This document shows, piece by piece, positions 18,312 through 26,190 of a DNA stretch of 64,000 bases; position 1 is the first letter of the stretch, and each line of letters begins with the position of its first letter. Location of the stretch: NCBI GenBank assembly GCA_050010115.1, contig JBEKLQ010000006.1, positions 1 through 64,000 of the forward strand, given 5' to 3'. This stretch comes from JAKACA01 sp050010115 (GTDB lineage: Bacteria > Actinomycetota > Acidimicrobiia > Acidimicrobiales > Bog-793). The notes below the pieces were generated by a model, which saw only the letters and a list, made by a program, of their open reading frames with translations, was not told the DNA's origin and made no database searches. Made by a program: the position numbers and the translations under genes.

Positions 18312-18929
18312 TTGGACGATCTGCTGATACTGGAGTGGTCGGAGGCGTGCACTCTCATGGAGGCAGCGCTCACTTCGCCGGCCTCCGACGCGTACTTCGA
18401 CGTTCGTGCACGCTGGCGTCGGGTCGAGGAGACGGTGCTCACAGTTCTCGGGGACGCGGGAGCGTTGGCGCTGGTGCATGACGAAGCGCCCTACCTCCGG
18501 GCACTTGCTGCCCGGGCCCCGAGCGTGCCGGCCGAGTCGCTGGAGCGCCTCGCCTCGGACCCGGCGCTGATCGTCCGAGTGGCGGTTGCGTCCAACCCGG
18601 CGACCCCGACCTCCGCCCTGTCCGCTCTGTACCGCGACGGATCGTGGCACGTCCGGGTCGAGCTGGCGGGGAACACCTCGACGCCGCTATGGCTGCTGAA
18701 GTCGCTTGCCAGCGATCAGCTGCCACGCGTGCGTGCGGCAGTGGCGGCGCTGCCGGCGGCACCGGAGCTCGTCGTGTCCAAGCTGGCCAATGACCGCGAC
18801 TGGCAGGTACGCGTGGCGCTCGCCTCGAACAAGGCGGTGTCGAGGTTCACACTGCGGGAGCTTGCCGACGATCGGGACTTGCGAGTGGCCACCGCTGCAC
18901 GCAAGTCGTTGCGGACGGCGGCGTTCTGA
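18312..18929 (+). CDS. Leucine-rich repeat variant (LRV/HEAT-like) protein
   Basis: About 205 residues made mostly of roughly 25-residue helical repeats with the pattern LASDPxxxVRVAVASNPATP. At least five are visible (for example ALYRDGSWHVRVELAGNTST and KLANDRDWQVRVALASNKAV). This is the LRV solenoid seen in an Azotobacter protein. No enzymatic motif is present; a protein-binding role is likely. The TTG start was chosen because a GAGGAG box lies 8 bases upstream, and the frame before it is antisense to the dehydrogenase. It is divergently transcribed from the dehydrogenase gene. Confidence 0.75.
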   Translation: MDDLLILEWSEACTLMEAALTSPASDAYFDVRARWRRVEETVLTVLGDAGALALVHDEAPYLRALAARAPSVPAESLERLASDPALIVRVAVASNPATPTSALSALYRDGSWHVRVELAGNTSTPLWLLKSLASDQLPRVRAAVAALPAAPELVVSKLANDRDWQVRVALASNKAVSRFTLRELADDRDLRVATAARKSLRTAAF

Positions 18930-18962
18930 TCATCCGGCCGACGTAGCTGTCGCTCCGCGAGG

Positions 18963-20732
18963 CTAATCCCCTCCACCGTTCTCGACGTAGGCAGTCGTGC
19001 TCCCCGGGTCATAGGTGCTGTCCCCGCTGTAGCTGAGTAGCACGTCCTCGGACGTACCGCTGGGAACGACTGCCGAGCAGGTGGCGGTGGCGCTCAACGT
19101 GTGAATGCCGGTGCCAGGACTCAGCGCTCCGCAGGTGAACCCCTGGTCGGCGCTCACGGTCCCTGTCGGGACGCCGTTGCCGTTGCCCTTGACGCCCTCG
19201 ACCTCGACCTTGATCTTGACCGATTCCGACCCATTGGGCCTTGTCTTCCCGTAGGAGACTGTGGCGGTGACACTTGGGGTGTACGGCGGTATCGCTGTGA
19301 ACGTGAGGGGTTTGGCGTTCGACACCGCGAAGACGGAATCGCCCTCGTAGGTGGCGCTCACCTTCGACGTACCAGGGGGAAGCGAGATGTCCACTGTCGC
19401 CGTCGCTGGTGTGCCCGTGAGCTCAGCCGGGCCGGTCACCTTGCCGTTCAGCTTGAATTCGACGTAGCCCGTAGGGGTTCCACCGTGCCCGGTGACGGTG
19501 GCGCTCACGCTCACCGGCTGATCGCCGGGGACGGTGGTGCCGCCAGGAGTCGAGAGCACTGTCGTGGTCTTGATCGGCGTAGCAGTGAAGGACAGCGGGT
19601 TCGAGACCGGTGAGGCTGCGTTGGCGGCGTCGCCCAAGTACGCGGCCGTGACCTGATCACTGCCCTTGGGCAGGGTCGTCGAGACCTTGGCCACGCCTGT
19701 CGCGTTGGTCACGACCGGAGTACCGATGGGCCTTCCGTTGTCGGAGAATTGGACGGAGCCCAGTCCTCCGGCGGGGGTCACCGTCGCCTTGACCGTGACC
19801 GATCGCTCGGTGGTGACCGTGGACGGGCTCGATGACGTCAGGGTCGTCGAGGATGCGCCCCGGACGCCCGGCGTCGTTGGTGGCCAGACGGCTAGACCTT
19901 GCGGCGAGTCGAGGCCGGATGCCACGACGGACTGGGAACCTACTGCGGGGACCTCGACGACTTCACCTATGCCCGGCTGCCCGATGTAGACGTCGCCGGA
20001 CCCGTTGACGACGACCCCCTGGGAGTAGCCCAGGCCCGTACCGTAGGTGATCGGAGCTCCTCCGCCGACCGGGAGCTGCACGGCATCGTCACCGGAAGCC
20101 GTGGAGAAGTAGAGGTCATTGGCGTCGTCGAGCCGAACGGCGTTGATCCCGCCGCCGTAGGTCGGCACATTCACGGATACGAGGGTGGTCGTCCCGTGCG
20201 GCATGAGGACGAGGTTGTCGCTGCCGTCAGCTCCCCAGATGTCACCGTTGCCATCGATGGCGATACTTTGAATCTCTCCTGCTCCGCTTGCGATGAGCTC
20301 TGGCGAACCACCCGATGGGATCTCGTACAGGCCGGCCGGCTCGCCGCTCGGACCCCCGAACGCGCCGAAGAAGACATCGCCGGCGGAGTCAACGGCGATC
20401 CCTGTCGGGCAGCTGTAGCCCGACGCCAAAGTCTCCGCGGAGCCGCCCGCAGGCTGCTCTGCGACGAAGCCGTTGCAGTCAGTCCAGAAATAGTCGCCGG
20501 CGGCATTAACGGCGACATCCTGGATGCTTCCGCTCTGCAGGACGCCCGGGCTACCTCCGGGCGGTAGGTCCCAGAGATGTCCGTAGCCGGTGTGCAGACC
20601 CTGCTCGGCGATGAATACCGTGCCAGCGGTCCACGGGGACCCTGCCGCAGCCGCCACTCCGCTGACAGCAAACACCGGAGCGAAAGCGACCACAGCCACG
20701 AATGCGATGGCCTTATCCACGACGCTTCTCAT
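18963..20732 (-). CDS. Secreted beta-propeller (NHL-like) plus Ig-like repeat protein
   Basis: About 589 residues with a Sec signal peptide (AIAFVAVVAFAPVFAVSGVAAAAG). The first 270 residues show propeller-like repeats (SIQDVAVNAAGDYFWTD, CPTGIAVDSAGDVFFG, IQSIAIDGNGDIWGAD). They are followed by three Ig-like modules (TTLTSSSPSTVTT, TTTVLSTPGGTTVPGDQPV, TPSVTATVSYGKTRPNG) of the kind found in bacterial surface proteins. The ATG at 20732 was chosen over GTG at 20741 because GGGAGGTGA lies at the right distance from it. No cell-wall anchor is visible. Ligand and role are unknown. Confidence 0.8.
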   Translation of the reverse strand: MRSVVDKAIAFVAVVAFAPVFAVSGVAAAAGSPWTAGTVFIAEQGLHTGYGHLWDLPPGGSPGVLQSGSIQDVAVNAAGDYFWTDCNGFVAEQPAGGSAETLASGYSCPTGIAVDSAGDVFFGAFGGPSGEPAGLYEIPSGGSPELIASGAGEIQSIAIDGNGDIWGADGSDNLVLMPHGTTTLVSVNVPTYGGGINAVRLDDANDLYFSTASGDDAVQLPVGGGAPITYGTGLGYSQGVVVNGSGDVYIGQPGIGEVVEVPAVGSQSVVASGLDSPQGLAVWPPTTPGVRGASSTTLTSSSPSTVTTERSVTVKATVTPAGGLGSVQFSDNGRPIGTPVVTNATGVAKVSTTLPKGSDQVTAAYLGDAANAASPVSNPLSFTATPIKTTTVLSTPGGTTVPGDQPVSVSATVTGHGGTPTGYVEFKLNGKVTGPAELTGTPATATVDISLPPGTSKVSATYEGDSVFAVSNAKPLTFTAIPPYTPSVTATVSYGKTRPNGSESVKIKVEVEGVKGNGNGVPTGTVSADQGFTCGALSPGTGIHTLSATATCSAVVPSGTSEDVLLSYSGDSTYDPGSTTAYVENGGGD

Positions 20733-20804
20733 CGCCGTCACCTCCCGTTTAAGCGGCCCAGAACCCCGCCTTCACGGGTCCGATCCCGCAAGAAACTAAC
20801 GATA

Positions 20805-20810
20805 ATTATA
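20805..20810 (-). promoter_or_regulatory. -10 box of the secreted propeller gene
   Basis: Read on the minus strand this is a perfect TATAAT, about 73 bases before the ATG. It sits in a short AT-rich island in GC-rich DNA. No clear -35 is visible. Confidence 0.5.
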
Positions 20811-20887
20811 GCGTTGTCGGAGGTTTCGCGACCGCGCACGCCGGCCGGCAGCAATGCCGCTCGGCCGGCTCTTGCCCTGCCGAGCGG

Positions 20888-22528
20888 CTACTCGACGGGG
20901 ATCTCCTTGTTGATCAACCCGAGGTTGATGCCTTGGCGGCTGCGCACGATCCGGGCGGTCACGTAGAGCAGGATCGCCAGCAGGTACATGATGCCCATGA
21001 AGTAGTACGAGTCCTTGTTGTTCACGCCGTAGGCGCTGTTCGTGATCCACTCGTAAAGGTTGAAGATGATCAGCCCCATCGTGATGAGCGCCGCCACGGG
21101 GACGATCGGGACCCCGAGGACCTTGATCCGGCTGGCTGCCGACGCCTGCCAGAGATCGGGCTTGCGCCAGGGCAGGATGAACGCAGCGAACGACGAGAAC
21201 AGGTACGTCACGGCGATGACGAGCGTCGCGTCCAGGGTGTAGGTGTGGAAGTTCCCCCAGTAGGCGTACAGCGCAGAGAGCCCCACCGCCGGCAACAACA
21301 TGAGCACGAGCGAGGCCATCGGCACGTGGCGCTTCTCCGAGACCGATGCGGCTGCATCGGGCAGGATGCGGTCGAAGGCGGCGGCGAAGATCACCCGGCT
21401 GGAGGACAGGAACAGCGTCCCGACCCACCCGATGAACCAGAGGGCCATCAACAAGATCAACACCACTTGGAACAGCTGATTGTGAACGAGCCAGCTGGCC
21501 ATCATCGCCGGGTAGGGGAAGATGCCGAACAGTCCGGCGCCGTTCGCCCATTCAGCGTTGGCGTTGTTGTAGAAGCTCCAACCGGAGGTCTTGTCAGCGA
21601 GCAGAAGGAAGATCACTGAGAGGAAGACAGTGATCCAAAGCCCCGTGAACATTCCCGTGAAGACCCGCCTGAAGTCGCTGGCGCCGCGGACCTCCCCGTA
21701 CAGCGTCGAGCCCCAGTTCGGCCACAACAGGTAGAACATCATCATCGGCACCAGCAGCATGCTCGGACCGAGCGGACCGAATGAGAAGACCCAGCTGTTG
21801 CCGGCCTTCGCACCGGCGGTGTTCGTTGCCGCGTAGGCGTTCGGGACCTTGAAGAGCGAGTGACCGTACTGGTTCACGGAGGCCACGAAGCTTCCGTGGC
21901 TCGAAACGAGCAGCAGTACGACCATGACCGTGAACCCGAGCAGACCACCCGCGAAGCACCATTTCTGCACCCTCGCGTAGCCGGCCATCCCGATCGAGAC
22001 GAGCAATCCGGCGAGAGCGATCGTGATCAGGCAGACGACGAACACGCCGTTCTTCGATGCGAACCAGTTCGCCAATCCCTGATGACCGAGTGTCGCAGAG
22101 AGTGGCTGGAACAGCTCCTCGGAGAGGATCGCCCCGTAGATCGGGGCCCACAGCCACAAGATGAACCACCACCCCGTCGCCGACATGACGAAGCCGAGCG
22201 GCTGCCCGAGGATTCGGCTCTGCCAGACGTAGTCACCGCCTGCACGAGGGATCGTGACGATGAGGCCGGCGTAGGTGATGACGAGGAACGACACCCACAC
22301 GCCCGATATCAGGATGGACGTGAGCAGCTGCCCTCGCGGGATGAAGGAGTTGTAGGCGAACTCCACGATGCCGAGCGTGACGACGTTCGTGGACAGGCAC
22401 GCGTAGATGATCGAGTCCCGGACCGACCAGCCTCGGACGAGGCCGGTCGCCTTTCTCAGGAACAAGGTGGGAGCCTCGGCTCCCCCCGCCGCCGCCCCCA
22501 GGCCCTTTGCCTCTTCGACCGTTGACAT
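20888..22528 (-). CDS. APC-superfamily amino acid/amine permease
   Basis: A 546-residue permease with about 12 membrane segments. Family marks include VRDSIIYACLSTN in the first segment, the YAGLIVTIPRAGGDYVWQS consensus in the second to third segments, and FLSSSRVIFAAAFDRILP later. It would import an amino acid, amine or methylated amine by cation-coupled transport; the substrate is not known. The next gene, 40 bases downstream-to-upstream on the same strand, is a metallophosphoesterase. Its proximity to choline/betaine-like genes suggests but does not prove a quaternary-amine or amino-acid substrate. Confidence 0.9.
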   Translation of the reverse strand: MSTVEEAKGLGAAAGGAEAPTLFLRKATGLVRGWSVRDSIIYACLSTNVVTLGIVEFAYNSFIPRGQLLTSILISGVWVSFLVITYAGLIVTIPRAGGDYVWQSRILGQPLGFVMSATGWWFILWLWAPIYGAILSEELFQPLSATLGHQGLANWFASKNGVFVVCLITIALAGLLVSIGMAGYARVQKWCFAGGLLGFTVMVVLLLVSSHGSFVASVNQYGHSLFKVPNAYAATNTAGAKAGNSWVFSFGPLGPSMLLVPMMMFYLLWPNWGSTLYGEVRGASDFRRVFTGMFTGLWITVFLSVIFLLLADKTSGWSFYNNANAEWANGAGLFGIFPYPAMMASWLVHNQLFQVVLILLMALWFIGWVGTLFLSSSRVIFAAAFDRILPDAAASVSEKRHVPMASLVLMLLPAVGLSALYAYWGNFHTYTLDATLVIAVTYLFSSFAAFILPWRKPDLWQASAASRIKVLGVPIVPVAALITMGLIIFNLYEWITNSAYGVNNKDSYYFMGIMYLLAILLYVTARIVRSRQGINLGLINKEIPVE

Positions 22529-22568
22529 GGTCCCCCTTCTGTCCGTTGCCGTCAGAACGACGCTCAGC

Positions 22569-23507
22569 TCAACCGTTCACCAGGATGTACTTCGCGACCT
22601 TGCCCTTCTTCGAGTTCAGATCGATGACCGCCCCCTGCAGTACGCCGTCGGCATAGACGCTCCCCGGGTTGATGGCGAGCGTCCTTCCCAGCTTCTTGAT
22701 TCCCCGGCTCTCGTGGATGTGGCCGTGGATCGAGAGCATCGGCTGGTGTCGGACGATGGCATCCCGCACGGCCGTCGAGCCGACCGGCTTCATCACCGCA
22801 CCGCCGTGCATCGGGCGCAGGTTGGCGTCGAGGGCCGGCGCTTCGTCGAGCCCCGACCCGTACGGCGGCGCGTGGAAGTTGAAGATGGCCCGACCCATGT
22901 CCGGGACCTGGCTCACGACGTTGTCGATTCGCTTGGCGAGGTCCTCCTCCGGAGCCTCGCGGAAGGTGTCCCAGGGCGTCGGGTTCGTGTAGCCCATCGA
23001 GCACAGCGAGAAACCCTCGAGGTCGACGACCTTGCCCTCCGCGAACGTGACGCAGGGGGACGCCTCGACGACGGCATCGATGTCGAAGGTGTCGTCGTTC
23101 CCGCCGTTGACGATGCAGGGGATGTCGCCGCCGCGCAGCTTGGAATCGGCCATGTCCAGCCACCGGTCGAGGGTCGAGATCATCTCCGCCGTGAACCGGC
23201 GGTCGATCGAGCCGTCCTCTTCGTTCAGCTCAGCCAGCTCGTCGGGCACCAACCTGGTGGGGTAGTAGCCCCGGTTGCGGATCTGGGTCTCGATCGCCGC
23301 AACCTCGGCCTCGCTCTCGAGCCGGTGCGTCTCGCCTGACAAGACGACCTGCCAGTAGCCCGTGTGCTGGACGATCGGCACCATGACCTTGCCGGTCACG
23401 TCGCCGCCGAGGATGACCATGTCGACGTTGTAGAAGGCCGCGGAATTGAGAAACTTCTTCCAGCACACCTCAGAACCATGGATGTCCGTCGCGAAGAAGA
23501 TCTTCAT
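22569..23507 (-). CDS. Metallophosphoesterase (calcineurin-like)
   Basis: A 312-residue dinuclear metal phosphoesterase. The ordered motifs are present: DIHGS (residues 8-12), GGDVTG, NGGND, FNFHAPPYGSG, GHIHES and NPGS. The substrate, possibly a nucleotide or phosphodiester, is unknown. GGGGAGGG lies 7 bases before the ATG. A candidate promoter with TTGACC and TACCTG spaced by 17 bases precedes it. The APC permease follows on the same strand after 40 bases, so they may be cotranscribed. Confidence 0.9.
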   Translation of the reverse strand: MKIFFATDIHGSEVCWKKFLNSAAFYNVDMVILGGDVTGKVMVPIVQHTGYWQVVLSGETHRLESEAEVAAIETQIRNRGYYPTRLVPDELAELNEEDGSIDRRFTAEMISTLDRWLDMADSKLRGGDIPCIVNGGNDDTFDIDAVVEASPCVTFAEGKVVDLEGFSLCSMGYTNPTPWDTFREAPEEDLAKRIDNVVSQVPDMGRAIFNFHAPPYGSGLDEAPALDANLRPMHGGAVMKPVGSTAVRDAIVRHQPMLSIHGHIHESRGIKKLGRTLAINPGSVYADGVLQGAVIDLNSKKGKVAKYILVNG

Positions 23508-23531
23508 GGGGCGCCCTCCCCTTCTCCCACA

Positions 23532-23560
23532 CAGGTACCACCGCCAGGGGGCCTGGTCAA
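23532..23560 (-). promoter_or_regulatory. Candidate sigma-70-type promoter of the metallophosphoesterase gene
   Basis: On the minus strand TTGACC (23560-23555), a 17-base spacer and TACCTG (23537-23532) give a normal -35/-10 layout about 25 bases before the start codon. Confidence 0.45.
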
Positions 23561-23653
23561 GGAAGGTTCACAATGTGGAACTGGGTTTTTATGGGGAGGC
23601 CTGTCCCTAGCCGTTGAGCGCGTCGGTGCCTGCGCCGGTGCCCGGGCGGCATG

Positions 23654-24478
23654 TCAGTGGTCGACTTCTTCGGGCAGCTCGTACCAGCGCATCTTCTCGC
23701 CGACTTTCGCCCGTAGCTTCCACTGCAGCGACTTCGGCGCGGCGTCAGCCAGGTCGAGCAACCGCTGCGCCGTGTGCAAGGGCTCGTGGCGAGCACCGGG
23801 CGGCAACAGGTCCGGGTGGTCGGCCGCGAGCAGCGAGAGCTTGGACAGGTTGCCTGTGACGGTGCGCCACCAACCCCAGTCCGAGCTCAGCACCTTGCAG
23901 AACCGTTCCCGGTCGATCACGGGCGTCCCTTCCCCGGGGCTGTCCCCACTGACGGGAAAGGCCGACAGCAAATGGAAGATGTCGCGGGCATCCTTCTCGT
24001 TCATCTCGACGATCTGCAGCTTCGTGAGCAACAGGTCGACCACGTCGAGGGTGAGAGGCAGCACGGTGAAGCCAGGGCGGAAGTCGAGCGTGTGGCACAT
24101 CGTCAGCCGGTCGACCATCACGTCGATCGGCCGCCCCGATGGGGCGTTGAAGTACATCTGGCGGTCGCCGTTCAGGTTGTTGAAGCGCTTGTCCGGCTGG
24201 CAGCCGCTCTCTTCGAGGTACGCCATGACCTGCTTGCGTTCCTTGCCGAGGCAGGCGAAGTCGATGTCCTGATCGCGCCGGAGCCGCGGCGGAAAGTCCG
24301 GGCAGAGCACGCGTACTGCGAGGCCCCCGATCAGGCGGAGTGGCAGCTTGGCTGCCGATGCCCCTTCGGCGAGCACCCGGGCTTCGATGAGCGGGTCGTA
24401 TGCGGTCCCGACGATGTCCTCGGGCCTGTCCCCGCCCGCAGCTTCCCCAGATTCCGCAGCTTCCGCAGCTTCCCCCAT
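23654..24478 (-). CDS. Nucleotidyltransferase-fold protein (AbiEii/DUF-like)
   Basis: About 274 residues. The segment LPLRLIGGLAVRVLCPDFPPR followed by RDQDIDFACLGKERK has the G-G-x-A and D-x-D pattern of the minimal nucleotidyltransferase fold, used by AbiEii-type and aminoglycoside nucleotidyltransferases. A third carboxylate may lie in RPIDVMVDRL. The C-terminal part (EKDARDIFHLLSAF, later WKLRAKVGEKMRWYELP) is helical. The N-terminus has a short EAAEAAESGEAA repeat. The ATG follows GAGGAG by 7-8 bases. No toxin or antitoxin partner is adjacent. The function is open. Confidence 0.65.
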   Translation of the reverse strand: MGEAAEAAESGEAAGGDRPEDIVGTAYDPLIEARVLAEGASAAKLPLRLIGGLAVRVLCPDFPPRLRRDQDIDFACLGKERKQVMAYLEESGCQPDKRFNNLNGDRQMYFNAPSGRPIDVMVDRLTMCHTLDFRPGFTVLPLTLDVVDLLLTKLQIVEMNEKDARDIFHLLSAFPVSGDSPGEGTPVIDRERFCKVLSSDWGWWRTVTGNLSKLSLLAADHPDLLPPGARHEPLHTAQRLLDLADAAPKSLQWKLRAKVGEKMRWYELPEEVDH

Positions 24479-24602
24479 GAGGTGTCTCCTCGTTCCGGTG
24501 TGTGCGTGTGGGCTTTTACGGTACCGCCAATGGCCGTGATCGTGTGGGCCGTCGGGGGGCGGGGGGCGGGGCGTCGGGGCCATCGTGCGAATGGCGTGTC
24601 GC

Positions 24603-24653
24603 GACGGTGTACGCGTTTTGTTCCGACAGTCGGAACAAACCGCGTACACCGTC
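24603..24653. repeat. Near-perfect 51-bp extragenic palindrome
   Basis: The 13-bp outer arms GACGGTGTACGCG and CGCGTACACCGTC are perfect complements. Inside are TTT/AAA and the inner arms GTTCCGAC and GTCGGAAC around a single central A. Almost the whole element could fold as one long hairpin or cruciform. It lies between the nucleotidyltransferase gene and the aldehyde dehydrogenase stop. No transposase is near. Confidence 0.9.
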
Positions 24654-24670
24654 TGACCCTGAGCGCCGGC

Positions 24671-24705
24671 GTCACGACAATTCGGGCAATGACCGAGTTG
24701 TTGTG
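24671..24705. repeat. Second extragenic inverted repeat, just after the aldehyde dehydrogenase stop
   Basis: Arms GTCACGACAATTCGG and CCGAGTTGTTGTGAC pair at 13 of 15 positions, with a 5-7 base loop. For the minus-strand aldehyde dehydrogenase mRNA this hairpin is 13 bases past the stop codon, so it could end or stabilise the transcript. No U-run follows, so it is not a standard intrinsic terminator. Confidence 0.7.
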
Positions 24706-24717
24706 ACCAGGCGGGCT

Positions 24718-26190
24718 CTACGATCCGCCAGCGCGCGCCGGCGCAGGGAACACGACGGTCTTCGGCTCCGTGAACGCCTCCACGAGGTACCGACCACCGA
24801 CCCGGCCGCGGCCGCTGACCGACCCGGACCGCCCGCCGAAGGGCAGGTGCGACTCCCACAGGTTGGTCGAGGCGTTCACGTTCACCCAGCCGGCACGGGC
24901 TGCTTCGGCGAACGACAGCCCGCGCTCGAGGTTGCCGGTGAACACCGCTGCGGTGAGCCCGAACGGGGAGGCGTTCGTCAGGGTCAGCGCCTCGGCCATG
25001 GACGACACCTCGATCACTGGCACGACGGGCCCGAAGGTCTCCTCCCTGGCGATCACCATCTCCGGGGTGACTCCGTCGATGACCGTTGGCTCGGCGTACA
25101 GCTCGGTCGGTAGGCCGGGCGCCCTCCGGCCCCCGCAGCACACGCGGGCGCCGGCCGCGACAGCGTCGGCCACGTGGCGATCGAACTTCGCGGCCGTCGC
25201 CTCGTTGTTGAGCGGTCCCATCGTGGTGGCTTCGTCGAACGGATCGCCGAGCCGGACCCGGGACTCGGTGGCGGCGACCACGCGCTCGACGAATTCGGCC
25301 CGTACTGCCCTATGTACGAGAAACCGCTCCCCAGCGGTACAGCTCTGCCCCGCGCACAGGTAAGCGGCTTCGAGGGCAGCCTCGGTCGCGAGATCCAGGT
25401 CGGCATCCTCCAACACGACCATCGGGCCATTGCCGCCGAGCTCCAGCAGCTGGGTCTTCCCGGCGGCTCGTGCAGCGACGCGAGCGCCGGTCTCGACCGA
25501 TCCCACGAAGCCGACCCCGGCGACGAGCCGGTGCCCCACGACGGCGTCGCCCACAACCGGGCCCGGGCCACTGGCGAAGTTCAGCACCCCAGCCGGCGCA
25601 CCGGCGGACGCCAGCGCCTCGGCCAGGACCTCGACCAGCAGAGCGGAACAGGCGGTCGTCGTCGGCGCCGGCACCCAGACCACGGTGTTCCCGGCGGCGA
25701 GCGCAGGAGCGAACACTTCGGCACCCATCGTGTAAGGCCAGTTCCACGGCGAGACGACGGCCACCACGCCGAGCGGGACCCGCATCGTGAGCACCCGCCG
25801 GCCCGCCGACACCGACGGTGGGATGGCGCCGTCGAGGCGCTTGGCATCCTCACCGGCCATCGTGAAGTAGACGGCGAGCTCGTCGACCTCGTCGTACGCC
25901 TCGGCGACGAGCGGCTTGCCCTGGTCCTCGGTGAGGGCTCTCGCCAGGTCGTCGCGCCGCGCCAGTACCGCCGCAGCCAGCTCGGAGCACACCCGCGCCC
26001 GGTCGAAGGCGGAAGCTGCCGCCCATTCCGGCCAGGCCGCAGCGGCGGCTTCGACCGCCAGGGCGGCCTGAGGCGCGTCGCCGACGGCGACAGTGGCGAA
26101 GGTCTCTCCCGAAGAGGGGCTGACGGCCGGCGCCTGCCCCGAAGCGCCGGGCAGCCACGAGCCTCCGATGTACACCAGGTGATCACGCAT
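24718..26190 (-). CDS. Aldehyde dehydrogenase family protein (betaine-aldehyde or semialdehyde dehydrogenase-like)
   Basis: A 490-residue NAD(P)-dependent aldehyde dehydrogenase. [10 protein letters not shown] begins the cofactor site, [17 protein letters not shown] holds the general-base glutamate, and [12 protein letters not shown] holds the catalytic cysteine. The length is normal. It overlaps by 8 bases the end of a GMC oxidoreductase gene with choline-dehydrogenase features. Together they could oxidise an alcohol such as choline to the acid (betaine); this assignment rests on context. The start at 26190 is the first ATG matching the family; longer upstream frames run through the minisatellite. 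Confidence 0.9.
   Translation of the reverse strand: MRDHLVYIGGSWLPGASGQAPAVSPSSGETFATVAVGDAPQAALAVEAAAAAWPEWAAASAFDRARVCSELAAAVLARRDDLARALTEDQGKPLVAEAYDEVDELAVYFTMAGEDAKRLDGAIPPSVSAGRRVLTMRVPLGVVAVVSPWNWPYTMGAEVFAPALAAGNTVVWVPAPTTTACSALLVEVLAEALASAGAPAGVLNFASGPGPVVGDAVVGHRLVAGVGFVGSVETGARVAARAAGKTQLLELGGNGPMVVLEDADLDLATEAALEAAYLCAGQSCTAGERFLVHRAVRAEFVERVVAATESRVRLGDPFDEATTMGPLNNEATAAKFDRHVADAVAAGARVCCGGRRAPGLPTELYAEPTVIDGVTPEMVIAREETFGPVVPVIEVSSMAEALTLTNASPFGLTAAVFTGNLERGLSFAEAARAGWVNVNASTNLWESHLPFGGRSGSVSGRGRVGGRYLVEAFTEPKTVVFPAPARAGGS

Noticed and set aside
24603..24705. Insertion sequence ends or integron-like attachment site
   Set aside because: No transposase or integrase is within the window, there is no target-site duplication, and the two palindromes are different in sequence.
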